Positions 1 through 5,776 of a stretch of 8,412 nucleotides of DNA are shown piece by piece. Positions within the stretch are counted from its first letter, which is position 1. Each line of letters begins with the position of its first letter. Where the stretch lies: contig DATGHD010000058.1 of the NCBI GenBank assembly GCA_035308145.1, positions 1 to 8,412 of the forward strand. Reading direction: 5' to 3'. A model generated the notes under the pieces. It was not told the DNA's origin, did not search any database, and saw nothing but the letters and a program-made list of their open reading frames with translations. The DNA comes from Roseiarcus sp035308145. Its GTDB lineage: Bacteria > Pseudomonadota > Alphaproteobacteria > Rhizobiales > Beijerinckiaceae. The position numbers and the translations under genes are program-made.

Positions 1-866
1 GGAACCGCGACCGAGATCGCCATGCAACGTTCGCCCGCCGAGCCATAGCCGGCGCCGATCAACGCATCGACGGTCTGGTCCATATCCGCGTCCGGCATGA
101 CGACCATGTGGTTCTTCGCGCCGCCGAAGCACTGGACGCGCTTTCCTGAAGCACAGCCTCGCGTGTAAATGTACTCCGCGATCGGCGTCGATCCGACGAA
201 GCCGATCGCCTTGATGTCGGGATCATCGAGAATGGCGTCGACGGCCTCTTTGTCGCCATTGACGACGTTGAGAATTCCTGGCGGGCCCCCGGCTTCGACG
301 AACAATTCGCCAAGGCGCAGCGGCACGCCCGGATCGCGCTCGGACGGCTTCAGGATGAACGCGTTGCCGCAGGAGATGGCCGGCGCCAGCTTCCATAAAG
401 GAATCATCGCCGGGAAGTTGAAAGGCGTGATGCCGGCGACGACGCCAAGCGGCTGGCGCATCGAATAGGTGTCGATGCCCGGTCCGGCGTTGTCGGTGAA
501 CTCGCCCTTCATCAGGTGCGGCGCGCCAAGCGCGAATTCGACCACTTCGACGCCGCGCTGGATGTCGCCGCGCGCATCCGGGATCGTCTTGCCGTGCTCA
601 CGGGCGAGAATGTCGGCAAGCTCGTTGTTGTTCTTGGCGATGAGATCGAGGAATTTCATCAAGACGCGCGAGCGGCGCTGCGGATTCATCGCTCCCCATT
701 CGGGTTGCGCCTTCTTGGCGTTTTCGACCGCGGCCCGCACCTCCGCCTTGGAAGCGAGCGCCACTTTGGCGCGCACCGTCCCATCCATCGGCTGGAAGAC
801 GTCGCCCTGCCGTCCGGAGGTTCCGGCGACGCGCTTGCCGCCGATAAAATGCCCATAGTCGATCAT
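1..866 (-). CDS. mmsA: Methylmalonate-semialdehyde dehydrogenase (CoA-acylating), N-terminal part
   Basis: Converts methylmalonate semialdehyde (and malonate semialdehyde) with CoA and NAD+ to propionyl-CoA or acetyl-CoA, in cytosolic valine or myo-inositol breakdown. The 288 residues present begin MIDYGHFIGG and run through the NAD-binding fold. They show TPFNFP (147-152, oxyanion Asn150), ILKPSE (171-176, cofactor Lys173) and GSAGERCMA with catalytic Cys281. The segment CFGGAKNH (246-253) lacks the general-base glutamate of hydrolytic aldehyde dehydrogenases (their ELGGK motif), which fits a CoA-acylating enzyme. The family is about 500 residues long, so roughly 210 C-terminal residues lie beyond the left edge. 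The start is supported by AGGAG (873-877) six nucleotides upstream. The gene lies 104 nt downstream of the SIS gene on the same strand. The iolA paralogue of inositol catabolism is the main alternative name; no inositol genes are in view. Confidence 0.93.
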   Translation of the reverse strand, partial: MIDYGHFIGGKRVAGTSGRQGDVFQPMDGTVRAKVALASKAEVRAAVENAKKAQPEWGAMNPQRRSRVLMKFLDLIAKNNNELADILAREHGKTIPDARGDIQRGVEVVEFALGAPHLMKGEFTDNAGPGIDTYSMRQPLGVVAGITPFNFPAMIPLWKLAPAISCGNAFILKPSERDPGVPLRLGELFVEAGGPPGILNVVNGDKEAVDAILDDPDIKAIGFVGSTPIAEYIYTRGCASGKRVQCFGGAKNHMVVMPDADMDQTVDALIGAGYGSAGERCMAISVAV

Positions 867-897
867 CGCTCTCTCCTGGCGTTTCCCGTTTGAGGCC

Positions 898-925
898 ATT
901 ATGGCTAACGTTTTTTGCACAACAA
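898..925 (-). promoter_or_regulatory. Candidate promoter for mmsA
   Basis: On the minus strand TTGTTG (920-925) and CATAAT (898-903) are separated by 16 nt. They sit in an A+T-rich patch just upstream of the mmsA ribosome binding site and would give a leader of roughly 25 nt. The -10 hexamer is embedded in the near-perfect palindrome GCCATTATGGC (895-905), a possible operator. This is pattern matching only. Confidence 0.35.
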
Positions 926-970
926 TCGTCTATTTCTCTCAGCGCGTGTGCATAAATAGGCTCATATCCC

Positions 971-1546
971 TCACTCAAGATTGGTGTGACGCGCCCGCAT
1001 TGTCTCTGCCGTCTCGCCGAGCCTCGCCCGCAATTTGAGGATGATCATCTCGAACAAAATCATCTGCGCGGTCTCGAACAGCGAGCCCATCGGCAGCGCC
1101 GAGACGCTCGCGCCTTGATCGTCGGCCATTGTCTGGGCCGGAATATGGAAGACGACATCGGCGAGGCCGGGCGTTCGTCCCTTCGGCTGGGCGGTGACGA
1201 CGGCGATTTTCGCGCCGGCTTCCCGCGCGACGCGGATCAACGCATCGCCGATGTTGGAAGCGCCTGGGCCGGACGAGACAAACAGGAGATCGCCAGGCCC
1301 GATGGGCGGCGTCGTCATGTCGCCGACGACATGGACGTCCCGTCCCATATGGAAGAGCCGCATCGCAAATCCGTCCATCTGCAGGCCCTCGCGGCCGGCG
1401 CCGTAGATGGCGATGCGCCTGGCCGACGCAATGGCCTCGACGAGCGCGTCTTCGGCGTCGGGCGCTAGACGGGAAAAGACCCTGGCGAGATCGTCCAGCG
1501 CGCGGTTGGCGATCGCGCCGAGGTCTCCATTCGTTGCATCGCTCAT
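971..1546 (-). CDS. SIS-domain sugar-phosphate isomerase, 6-phospho-3-hexuloisomerase-like
   Basis: A 191-residue cytosolic protein made of one SIS (sugar isomerase) domain, the usual size of 6-phospho-3-hexuloisomerase (PHI, HxlB), which interconverts 3-hexulose 6-phosphate and fructose 6-phosphate in the ribulose monophosphate pathway. PHI-like landmarks are IYGAGREG (47-54), FAMRLFHMG (60-68), VVGDMTTPPIGPGDLL (73-88) and PMGSLFE (152-158), which carries the glutamate found at this site in the family. The phosphate-binding loop reads SSGPGAS (91-97), whereas PHI proteins usually have SGSGET, so the substrate may differ. I chose the ATG at 1546 because AGGAGG (1557-1562) precedes it by 10 nt and the length then matches the family; the frame stays open to 1666, but that extension is Arg-rich and unlike PHI. 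No hexulose-phosphate synthase is in the window. The next gene downstream is mmsA. Confidence 0.8.
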   Translation of the reverse strand: MSDATNGDLGAIANRALDDLARVFSRLAPDAEDALVEAIASARRIAIYGAGREGLQMDGFAMRLFHMGRDVHVVGDMTTPPIGPGDLLFVSSGPGASNIGDALIRVAREAGAKIAVVTAQPKGRTPGLADVVFHIPAQTMADDQGASVSALPMGSLFETAQMILFEMIILKLRARLGETAETMRARHTNLE

Positions 1547-1588
1547 CGAGCGCAGACCTCCTCGTTCCTCGCGCCGCCGATATCGCAG

Positions 1589-1617
1589 CCTATATCGCGC
1601 GCCGCCGGATCGTGAAA
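1589..1617 (-). promoter_or_regulatory. Candidate promoter and inverted repeat upstream of the SIS gene
   Basis: On the minus strand TTTCAC (1612-1617) and TATAGG (1589-1594) are 17 nt apart, which would place the transcript start about 36 nt before the chosen ATG. A perfect 6-bp inverted repeat, CGATAT-N8-ATATCG (1578-1597), overlaps the -10 position and could bind a dimeric repressor. Both hexamers are weak matches to consensus. Confidence 0.28.
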
Positions 1618-1674
1618 CACGGCCGACGGCCGCTCCTTTCCCACACGGGTCCCGGCTCAAGCACATCTGAGACT

Positions 1675-1692
1675 GGCGCTGGTTTCAGCGCC
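1675..1692. other. Small perfect hairpin
   Basis: GGCGCTG (1675-1681), loop GTTT, CAGCGCC (1686-1692): seven G/C-rich base pairs. It directly abuts the repeat arm at 1696-1743, where this copy stops resembling the copy at 7950-7997. No T-run follows on either strand, so it is not a typical intrinsic terminator. Confidence 0.5.
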
Positions 1693-1695
1693 CCG

Positions 1696-1743
1696 CTCTC
1701 GCGCTTTCGCTCCGCCGTGCAAACAATGGAGGAATCCGCCTCC
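1696..1743 (-). repeat. Solitary arm of a dispersed repeat (copy A)
   Basis: Read on the minus strand, this 48-nt block matches 7950-7997 on the plus strand at 45 of 48 positions; over the core (1696-1736 against 7957-7997) it matches 40 of 41. The copies are therefore in opposite orientation and about 6.2 kb apart. Here only one arm is present, whereas at the other site it forms the left half of a large inverted repeat. It lies upstream of the proposed cfa promoter. Confidence 0.85.
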
Positions 1744-1787
1744 CTCGGAGTCTCATATGGAGTGAGCCAGTGGGCCAGGACAACACG

Positions 1788-1816
1788 TTGCACGGCCCTC
1801 ATGCCATCCCTATGGT
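1788..1816 (+). promoter_or_regulatory. Candidate cfa promoter
   Basis: TTGCAC (1788-1793) and TATGGT (1811-1816) are spaced 17 nt apart and would give a leader of roughly 38 nt before the cfa start. The spacing is ideal for a housekeeping sigma factor, but both hexamers are only partial matches. No obvious general-stress (GGAAC-type) promoter was seen, although cfa genes are often stationary-phase induced. Confidence 0.35.
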
Positions 1817-1860
1817 GCGGCGCGAAGAACCAATCGGGTAAAGGACTCAAGAGGAGCTAA

Positions 1861-3168
1861 ATGAGCCCCGCGGAACAAAGAAGGCTACAAAACTTTCGCG
1901 CGCTTACGACCAAGGCTCATCAGCAGCTCGGGCTCGAATTCGGCATCCGCCTCTGGGATGGGTCCCTGATTCCGGCGGACTGGCCGCCATCCGCCTTGAC
2001 GGTCGCCATTGCGGACGAAGGCGCCGTCGCTGGATTCTTGCGCAAGCCTCAGGCGACGACGCTCGCCAATCTCTGGGCCGCCAAGAGGATCGACATCCTG
2101 AACGGCACGATGTTCGACCTCGTCGCCCACAGACCGAAAACGCGCACGCGCGATTTCAAGCGCTCGCTCGACAAGTCGCAAGCGCTGAAGACCGCGTTGA
2201 GCTTCCTCTTCGTGTCGCGCGGCGGTCCCTGGCCGCTCGAGTCAATCGGCAAGGATCGTGAAAGCGACGGTTCGGCGGCGGTGAACAAGAAGAACATCGC
2301 CTATCACTACGACGTCTCCAACAAATTCTACGAGATGTGGCTCGACAAGGAGATGGTTTACACCTGCTCCTACTTTCATGACTGGAGCGACGATCTCGAC
2401 AAGACGCAGATCCAGAAGCTGGACATGTGCTGCCGCAAGCTGCGGCTGAAGCCCGGCGAATATGTCTATGACATGGGCTGCGGCTGGGGGGCGTTCTCCT
2501 GTTACGCCGCGCGGAACTATGGCGTCAGGTGCTATGGCGCGACGCTGTCGGAGCAACAGGTCGCCTACGCCAACGAGAAGATCAAGCGGCTCGGCCTTTC
2601 CGACCGCGTGACCATCGAATGCAAGGACTATGCTGCGATTGAAGGCGTCGATCGTTTCGACAAGGTCGCGGCGATCGGCATGCTCGAACATGTCGGCATT
2701 GAGAATTTCCCGACCTATTTCAAGACGGTTCACCGCGTGCTGAAGCCCGGCGGCCTCTTCCTTCATCACGCGATCACGCGGCCCGGCAAGAGCAACCAGG
2801 CGCGAACGGGGAAGAAACGTCCGGAATTCGCCGCGCTAACGCGCTACATCTTTCCCGGCGGCGAACTCGACTATATCGGCCGGACGGTGACCAATCTCGA
2901 ACGACATGGATTCGAGATCCATGACGTCGAGGGCTGGCGCGAGCACTATATGCGGACCTGCCGGATGTGGCACGACCGGTTGCTGGCGAGGTACGACGAC
3001 GCCTGCAAGGAAGTCGGCGAGGTCAACACCCGCATCTGGCTTGTTTACCTCGCGGCCTGCTCGATCTCCTTCGAGCGCAACAATGTCGGCCTGCACCAGA
3101 CGCTGGCGTCGAAGCGGGTGAAGGGCTCGGTTGGTCTGCCGCCGACCAGGGCGGATTTGTACCGGTAG
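1861..3168 (+). CDS. cfa: Cyclopropane-fatty-acyl-phospholipid synthase
   Basis: Transfers a methylene group from S-adenosylmethionine to cis double bonds of unsaturated acyl chains in membrane phospholipids, acting at the inner membrane surface and making the membrane more stress resistant. The protein has 435 residues against about 382 in E. coli. The N-terminal ~140 residues form the family's lipid-associating region; the class I methyltransferase domain follows. Visible are NIAYHYDVSN, YTCSYF with Cys169 (E. coli Cys139), the SAM loop DMGCGWGA (204-211), GMLEHVG with Glu276 (Glu239), HHAI with His303 and Ile305 (His266, Ile268) and Tyr363 (probably Tyr317), so the bicarbonate-binding active site looks complete. 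GAGGAG (1851-1856) lies four nucleotides before the ATG. The gene stands alone, divergent from the SIS gene and convergent with azlD. A related methyltransferase making another modified fatty acid cannot be excluded. Confidence 0.93.
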   Translation: MSPAEQRRLQNFRALTTKAHQQLGLEFGIRLWDGSLIPADWPPSALTVAIADEGAVAGFLRKPQATTLANLWAAKRIDILNGTMFDLVAHRPKTRTRDFKRSLDKSQALKTALSFLFVSRGGPWPLESIGKDRESDGSAAVNKKNIAYHYDVSNKFYEMWLDKEMVYTCSYFHDWSDDLDKTQIQKLDMCCRKLRLKPGEYVYDMGCGWGAFSCYAARNYGVRCYGATLSEQQVAYANEKIKRLGLSDRVTIECKDYAAIEGVDRFDKVAAIGMLEHVGIENFPTYFKTVHRVLKPGGLFLHHAITRPGKSNQARTGKKRPEFAALTRYIFPGGELDYIGRTVTNLERHGFEIHDVEGWREHYMRTCRMWHDRLLARYDDACKEVGEVNTRIWLVYLAACSISFERNNVGLHQTLASKRVKGSVGLPPTRADLYR

Positions 3169-3190
3169 GACGGGCGCCTTTTCCTCAAGC

Positions 3191-3276
3191 CGTCATTGCG
3201 CGAAGCAAAGCGACGAGGCAATCCATTCAAGGGCCGAGGTCCGTGAATGGATTGCTTCGCTTAGCTCGCAATGACG
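3191..3276. repeat. Palindromic interspersed repeat between convergent genes
   Basis: Imperfect inverted repeat: left arm 3191-3229 begins CGTCATTGCG and ends CAATCCATTCA, and right arm 3244-3276 is its reverse complement apart from internal differences and a 6-nt length difference. The loop is 14 nt. The arms resemble a palindromic repeat I recall as scattered through intergenic DNA of many Hyphomicrobiales. It fills most of the 133-bp gap between the cfa and azlD stops and could act as a bidirectional transcription end, although it lacks a clean T-run. Confidence 0.85.
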
Positions 3277-3301
3277 CTCAGGCCTGTTCTCCCGCAAAGC
3301 C

Positions 3302-3619
3302 TCACCCACTCATCGTCAGCCGCAACGCCACCACGCAGGCCGCGCCGAAGGCCACCGTCGCCGCAAGCGGCAGCTTCGTCGCGGCAAGCGCGGTCAGAAC
3401 GGTTGCGATCGTCTCCGGCCAGCCGGTCGCCAGCATTGTCGGGGCGACAACGGCGATCAGCACGGCCGGCGGAATGGCGTCGAGAGCCGCCTTCGCGCGC
3501 CGGCTCGACAAACCGTCCAGGCGGAGGAAGAGACCGGCGATGCGCGTCGCGTAAGTGGTCAGCGCCATCGCGACGATTGCCGCAATCGTCAGAGGATCGA
3601 TCGTCATCGGATTGGTCAT
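3302..3619 (-). CDS. azlD: AzlD-family branched-chain amino acid exporter, small subunit
   Basis: A 105-residue membrane protein that works with AzlC to export branched-chain amino acids or related compounds across the inner membrane (AzlCD of Bacillus, YgaZH of E. coli, BrnFE of Corynebacterium). Hydrophobic spans lie at about 8-32, 49-65 and 70-101. TTYATRIAG (21-29) and AIPPAVL (48-54) match the conserved features of the family, and the length is typical. The ATG at 3619 is chosen because it overlaps the azlC stop as ATGA, showing translational coupling; a second Met at residue 5 is the only nearby alternative. It is the last gene of the araC-azlC-azlD group. Substrate cannot be told from sequence. 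Confidence 0.88.
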   Translation of the reverse strand: MTNPMTIDPLTIAAIVAMALTTYATRIAGLFLRLDGLSSRRAKAALDAIPPAVLIAVVAPTMLATGWPETIATVLTALAATKLPLAATVAFGAACVVALRLTMSG

Positions 3620-4311
3620 GCGCGTTCTCGCGCCGCGTAAGCCCAAGCGGCGGCGATGCCGGCCAGCGCGCCGGCGGCGACATGCCACGGCGCGCCGAGA
3701 GCCCGATAAGCGAGGGCAGAGCAAAGAGCGCTCGCAACAACCGTCGCCGCCGTCGAGCGTCCCCTCCAGAAGCCGGCGACAAGGCCGATGAACAAAGCGG
3801 TGAAGGCGAAGTCGGCGCCGACCCGCTTTGGATCGCCCATCAGCGAGCCGGCAAAGGCGCCGACCGCGCTCCAGACGACCCAGTTCGCCCAGAAGACGAG
3901 CCCCATGGCGAGATAGTAAGCCGGCGTCAGAGGCTGGGCCGCGGCGCGACGCTCCGCCATCGCCCAATTCTCGTCGGCCATGACGGCGACGCCGAGGAGC
4001 CGCTGCGCAGCCGAGAAATAGCCGAGCTTCGCCTTGAGCGAAGCGCCCATCAGAATATGCCGCGCATTGATCAGCAGCGTCGAAAAGACGAGCGCGAATA
4101 TCGGCGGCGGCGCTCGCCAAAGCTCGAGCGCCGCAAATTGCGCCCCGCCGGCGAAGATCGCCGCCGAGGCGAGACTCGCCTCGATCGGCCTTAAGCCCTT
4201 GGCGACGGCGAGAGCGCCGCAGAGGAGGCCGATCGGCGCGGCGGCGATCATGGCGGGGAAGATGTCCCTCACGCCCGCCGCCATTTCCTGACGCTTGCGC
4301 TCTGAAGTCAT
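3616..4311 (-). CDS. azlC: AzlC-family branched-chain amino acid exporter, large subunit
   Basis: A 231-residue polytopic inner-membrane protein, the main subunit of the two-component AzlCD exporter. Family marks are DIFPAMIAAAPIGLLCG (16-32), FAGGAQFAA (53-61), NARHILMG (82-89) and the ADENWA segment (112-117). Hydrophobic segments are spread over the whole length, with strong ones near 18-37, 46-62, 68-82, 131-153, 168-182 and 208-226. Length is normal for the family. The start lies only 10 nt past the araC-type stop and has only a weak AGG-like ribosome binding site, so translation may be coupled to the upstream gene. The stop overlaps the azlD start. Export of valine, leucine, isoleucine or methionine is inferred from family members. 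Confidence 0.92.
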   Translation of the reverse strand: MTSERKRQEMAAGVRDIFPAMIAAAPIGLLCGALAVAKGLRPIEASLASAAIFAGGAQFAALELWRAPPPIFALVFSTLLINARHILMGASLKAKLGYFSAAQRLLGVAVMADENWAMAERRAAAQPLTPAYYLAMGLVFWANWVVWSAVGAFAGSLMGDPKRVGADFAFTALFIGLVAGFWRGRSTAATVVASALCSALAYRALGAPWHVAAGALAGIAAAWAYAARERA

Positions 4312-4321
4312 GCGCGGCCTG

Positions 4322-5215
4322 CTAGGCTGCGCGCGGCGCTCCGTCTTGAAGAAAATTGCGCGCGGCGCGAAAGCGTCCCGGCGTTAGGCCGGCGCGCGCC
4401 TTGAAGGCTCTCGTCAGGTGGCTCTGATCGGCGAAGCCGCAGCTAAGCGCAACTTCGGCGACCTCGTCGCCGCGGGCCAGCCGCCGCCGCGCGGCGCGGA
4501 CGCGGCAATCGGTCAAATACGCGTGCGGCGTCATGCCGATTGCGGCGCGGAAGGCGCGCAACAGCTGAAAGCGCGAGAGACCGGCGATGGCCGCCAGGCG
4601 CTTGAGATCGATCGCCTCGGCGTAGCGCGCGTCGAGATAGGCGCGAACACGGGCGATGCGCTCCGGCTCGGCGCCGATTCTTTCCGCGCCGGGAAGATCG
4701 GCATAGCGCAGCAGCATAAGGCCATAGGCGGCGACAAGACATTCGTCGGCGCCGACGCCCTCGTCGTCCGCCTCCATGCGCTCGTGCGCCGTTCGGAACA
4801 ATTCAAGGATATCCGCGTCGCGCACCAGCGGCGGCGCGAAATAAGGCGTCCCCCGAACAGGCCGGCCGGTCACGTCCTCGGCGATCTCCTTCATCAGCGA
4901 AACCGAAGGGTAGGTCATGCGGTAGCTGAATGCGCCTTCCAGCGCGCCGCCGTCATGAACCTCGCCAGGGTTGATCAGGCAGATGTCGCCGGGCCCCGAA
5001 TAAATGCGCGCGCCGCGCTGGCCATAGACGTTGCAGCCGGCGGCCACAAAGCCCACGACATAGGTCTCGTGGGTGTGCAGCGGAAAAAGATGGGTGAAAT
5101 AGGTCGCGGCGAGGCATTCCAAGCCGTCATGGCGCGGATTGCGCCAAAAGGCGGCGCGGTCGCGCGGATCGTGCTCGCAGGCTTCGAGCAGCGCGGATTG
5201 AGTGAGGCATTGCAT
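4322..5215 (-). CDS. AraC-family transcriptional regulator, probably of azlCD
   Basis: A 297-residue DNA-binding regulator. The N-terminal half is an AraC-type cupin ligand-binding domain (about 35-125) with HTHE (47-50), GDICLINPGEVHDGG (76-90) and a Tyr/Phe-rich strand. The C-terminal half carries two helix-turn-helices, the first in DLKRLAAIAGLSRFQLLRAF (203-222) and the second in EVALSCGFADQSHLTRAFKA (254-273), followed by the LTPGRFR ending of the AraC signature. It is followed after 10 nt by azlC, so it is likely cotranscribed with, and controls, the exporter. This arrangement with AzlC/AzlD is familiar in proteobacteria. The natural ligand is unknown, an amino acid being the obvious guess. 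The ATG at 5215 has no clear ribosome binding site; no better upstream start was found in the short 58-nt gap. Confidence 0.88.
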   Translation of the reverse strand: MQCLTQSALLEACEHDPRDRAAFWRNPRHDGLECLAATYFTHLFPLHTHETYVVGFVAAGCNVYGQRGARIYSGPGDICLINPGEVHDGGALEGAFSYRMTYPSVSLMKEIAEDVTGRPVRGTPYFAPPLVRDADILELFRTAHERMEADDEGVGADECLVAAYGLMLLRYADLPGAERIGAEPERIARVRAYLDARYAEAIDLKRLAAIAGLSRFQLLRAFRAAIGMTPHAYLTDCRVRAARRRLARGDEVAEVALSCGFADQSHLTRAFKARAGLTPGRFRAARNFLQDGAPRAA

Positions 5216-5230
5216 GGCGTGAGCTTAGCG

Positions 5231-5268
5231 CGCCGCGCCGACGGCGTCTTGAACGGAATTGCGCGGCG
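5231..5268. other. G/C-rich hairpin between the HNH gene and the AraC gene
   Basis: CGCCGCGC (5231-5238) pairs perfectly with GCGCGGCG (5261-5268) around a 22-nt loop. On the minus strand it sits just after the HNH stop and before the regulator start. It lacks a T-run, so it may slow or partly end transcription or mask the regulator's start region rather than act as a classical terminator. Confidence 0.4.
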
Positions 5269-5273
5269 CTGCT

Positions 5274-5729
5274 TTAGCGCAGGCGATCCTTTTCCGCGGC
5301 GAGTTTTTGGAGGAGCCGTTCGCCCGCTTGCCAGCTTTCCCTCTTGGCCATCTCCACCTTCTCGTGACACTCGGCACAGATTGCAACAAGGGGCGTCAAA
5401 TCCTCGCCTGCAAGCACTCTGGGACGATAGTCGCGATGATGAACCTGGGCGGCGGGTTTGTTGCAGCCGACGCACTCATTGGACGCCGCCCGCAAAACAA
5501 CAGTTCGAATACCTCGCCACAGCGGAGTAGTAAGATACGCTGGGTAGTCGGGAACGTCGCTTGCGAAAGGAACGGCAAAAAGATTCGGATTTTCTTTCCG
5601 TTTGGAACACCTCCACAGTATCTCGGCGATCAATCTGGCGGCATCTCCGTCGTTGCACTTGATACTTTTAACGTGTTGCTGAATGTCGGACTGTGTTGGC
5701 TCCGGATCCAAAGGCAGTGATTGTATCAT
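5274..5729 (-). CDS. HNH endonuclease-like protein
   Basis: A 151-residue protein with a C-terminal HNH domain. With residues counted from this start, the zinc-ribbon/HNH pattern is Cys86-x2-Cys89, VHHRDY (His97-His98), EDLTPL (109-114) and CAECHE (Cys118, Cys121, His122). The preceding YLTTPLWRGIRTVVL (65-79) is the 'Y-L-x-S/T-P-x-W' lead-in typical of small HNH nucleases. The family cuts or nicks DNA; specificity cannot be inferred. I chose the ATG at 5729 because GGAGG (5741-5745) lies 11 nt upstream. ATGs at 5747 (no ribosome site) and 5801 (overlapping the ligA end) would add 6 and 24 residues. The region is only about 50% G+C by my hand count of 5461-5760, well below its neighbours, suggesting recent transfer. 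A degenerate homing or mobile-element nuclease is possible. Confidence 0.78.
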   Translation of the reverse strand: MIQSLPLDPEPTQSDIQQHVKSIKCNDGDAARLIAEILWRCSKRKENPNLFAVPFASDVPDYPAYLTTPLWRGIRTVVLRAASNECVGCNKPAAQVHHRDYRPRVLAGEDLTPLVAICAECHEKVEMAKRESWQAGERLLQKLAAEKDRLR

Positions 5730-5765
5730 CGGCGCAAAATCCTCCATTTTCGAAAAAACTGGTCT

Positions 5766-5771
5766 TATATA
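5766..5771 (-). promoter_or_regulatory. Candidate -10 box upstream of the HNH gene
   Basis: TATATA followed by A on the minus strand, immediately after the ligA stop, in locally A+T-rich DNA. A transcript starting about 7 nt downstream would include the GGAGG at 5741-5745. No good -35 element lies 17 nt upstream (AGAAGG), so the promoter is weak or false, and read-through from ligA remains possible. Confidence 0.25.
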
Positions 5772-5776
5772 CCCCC

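Larger units (their letters stand above)
1547..1860. other. Divergent intergenic region between the SIS gene and cfa
   Basis: These 314 bp carry no convincing gene. They hold a candidate promoter on each strand, a perfect 7-bp hairpin (1675-1681 with 1686-1692, loop GTTT), a 48-nt repeat arm (1696-1743) and a 5-bp GGAGG/CCTCC inverted repeat (1728-1732 with 1739-1743). Short open frames here extend into or mirror neighbouring genes and have no recognisable protein character. Confidence 0.7.

Noticed and set aside
1547..1666. Upstream extension of the SIS protein by 40 residues to an ATG at 1666.
   Set aside because: The extension is Arg/Gly-rich and unlike PHI proteins, while AGGAGG lies 10 nt before the ATG at 1546, giving a normal family length.
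3191..3276. CRISPR-like or tandem array.
   Set aside because: There are only two arms in inverted orientation around one short loop, with no regularly spaced direct repeats.
3271..4194. A 307-codon plus-strand frame opposite azlC and azlD.
   Set aside because: The Arg/Ser/Pro-rich low-complexity product is a shadow of the AzlCD genes, which show clear transmembrane and family motifs.
4418..5530. A 370-codon plus-strand frame opposite the AraC regulator and HNH gene.
   Set aside because: It spans two real minus-strand genes and the gap between them, and has no domain character.
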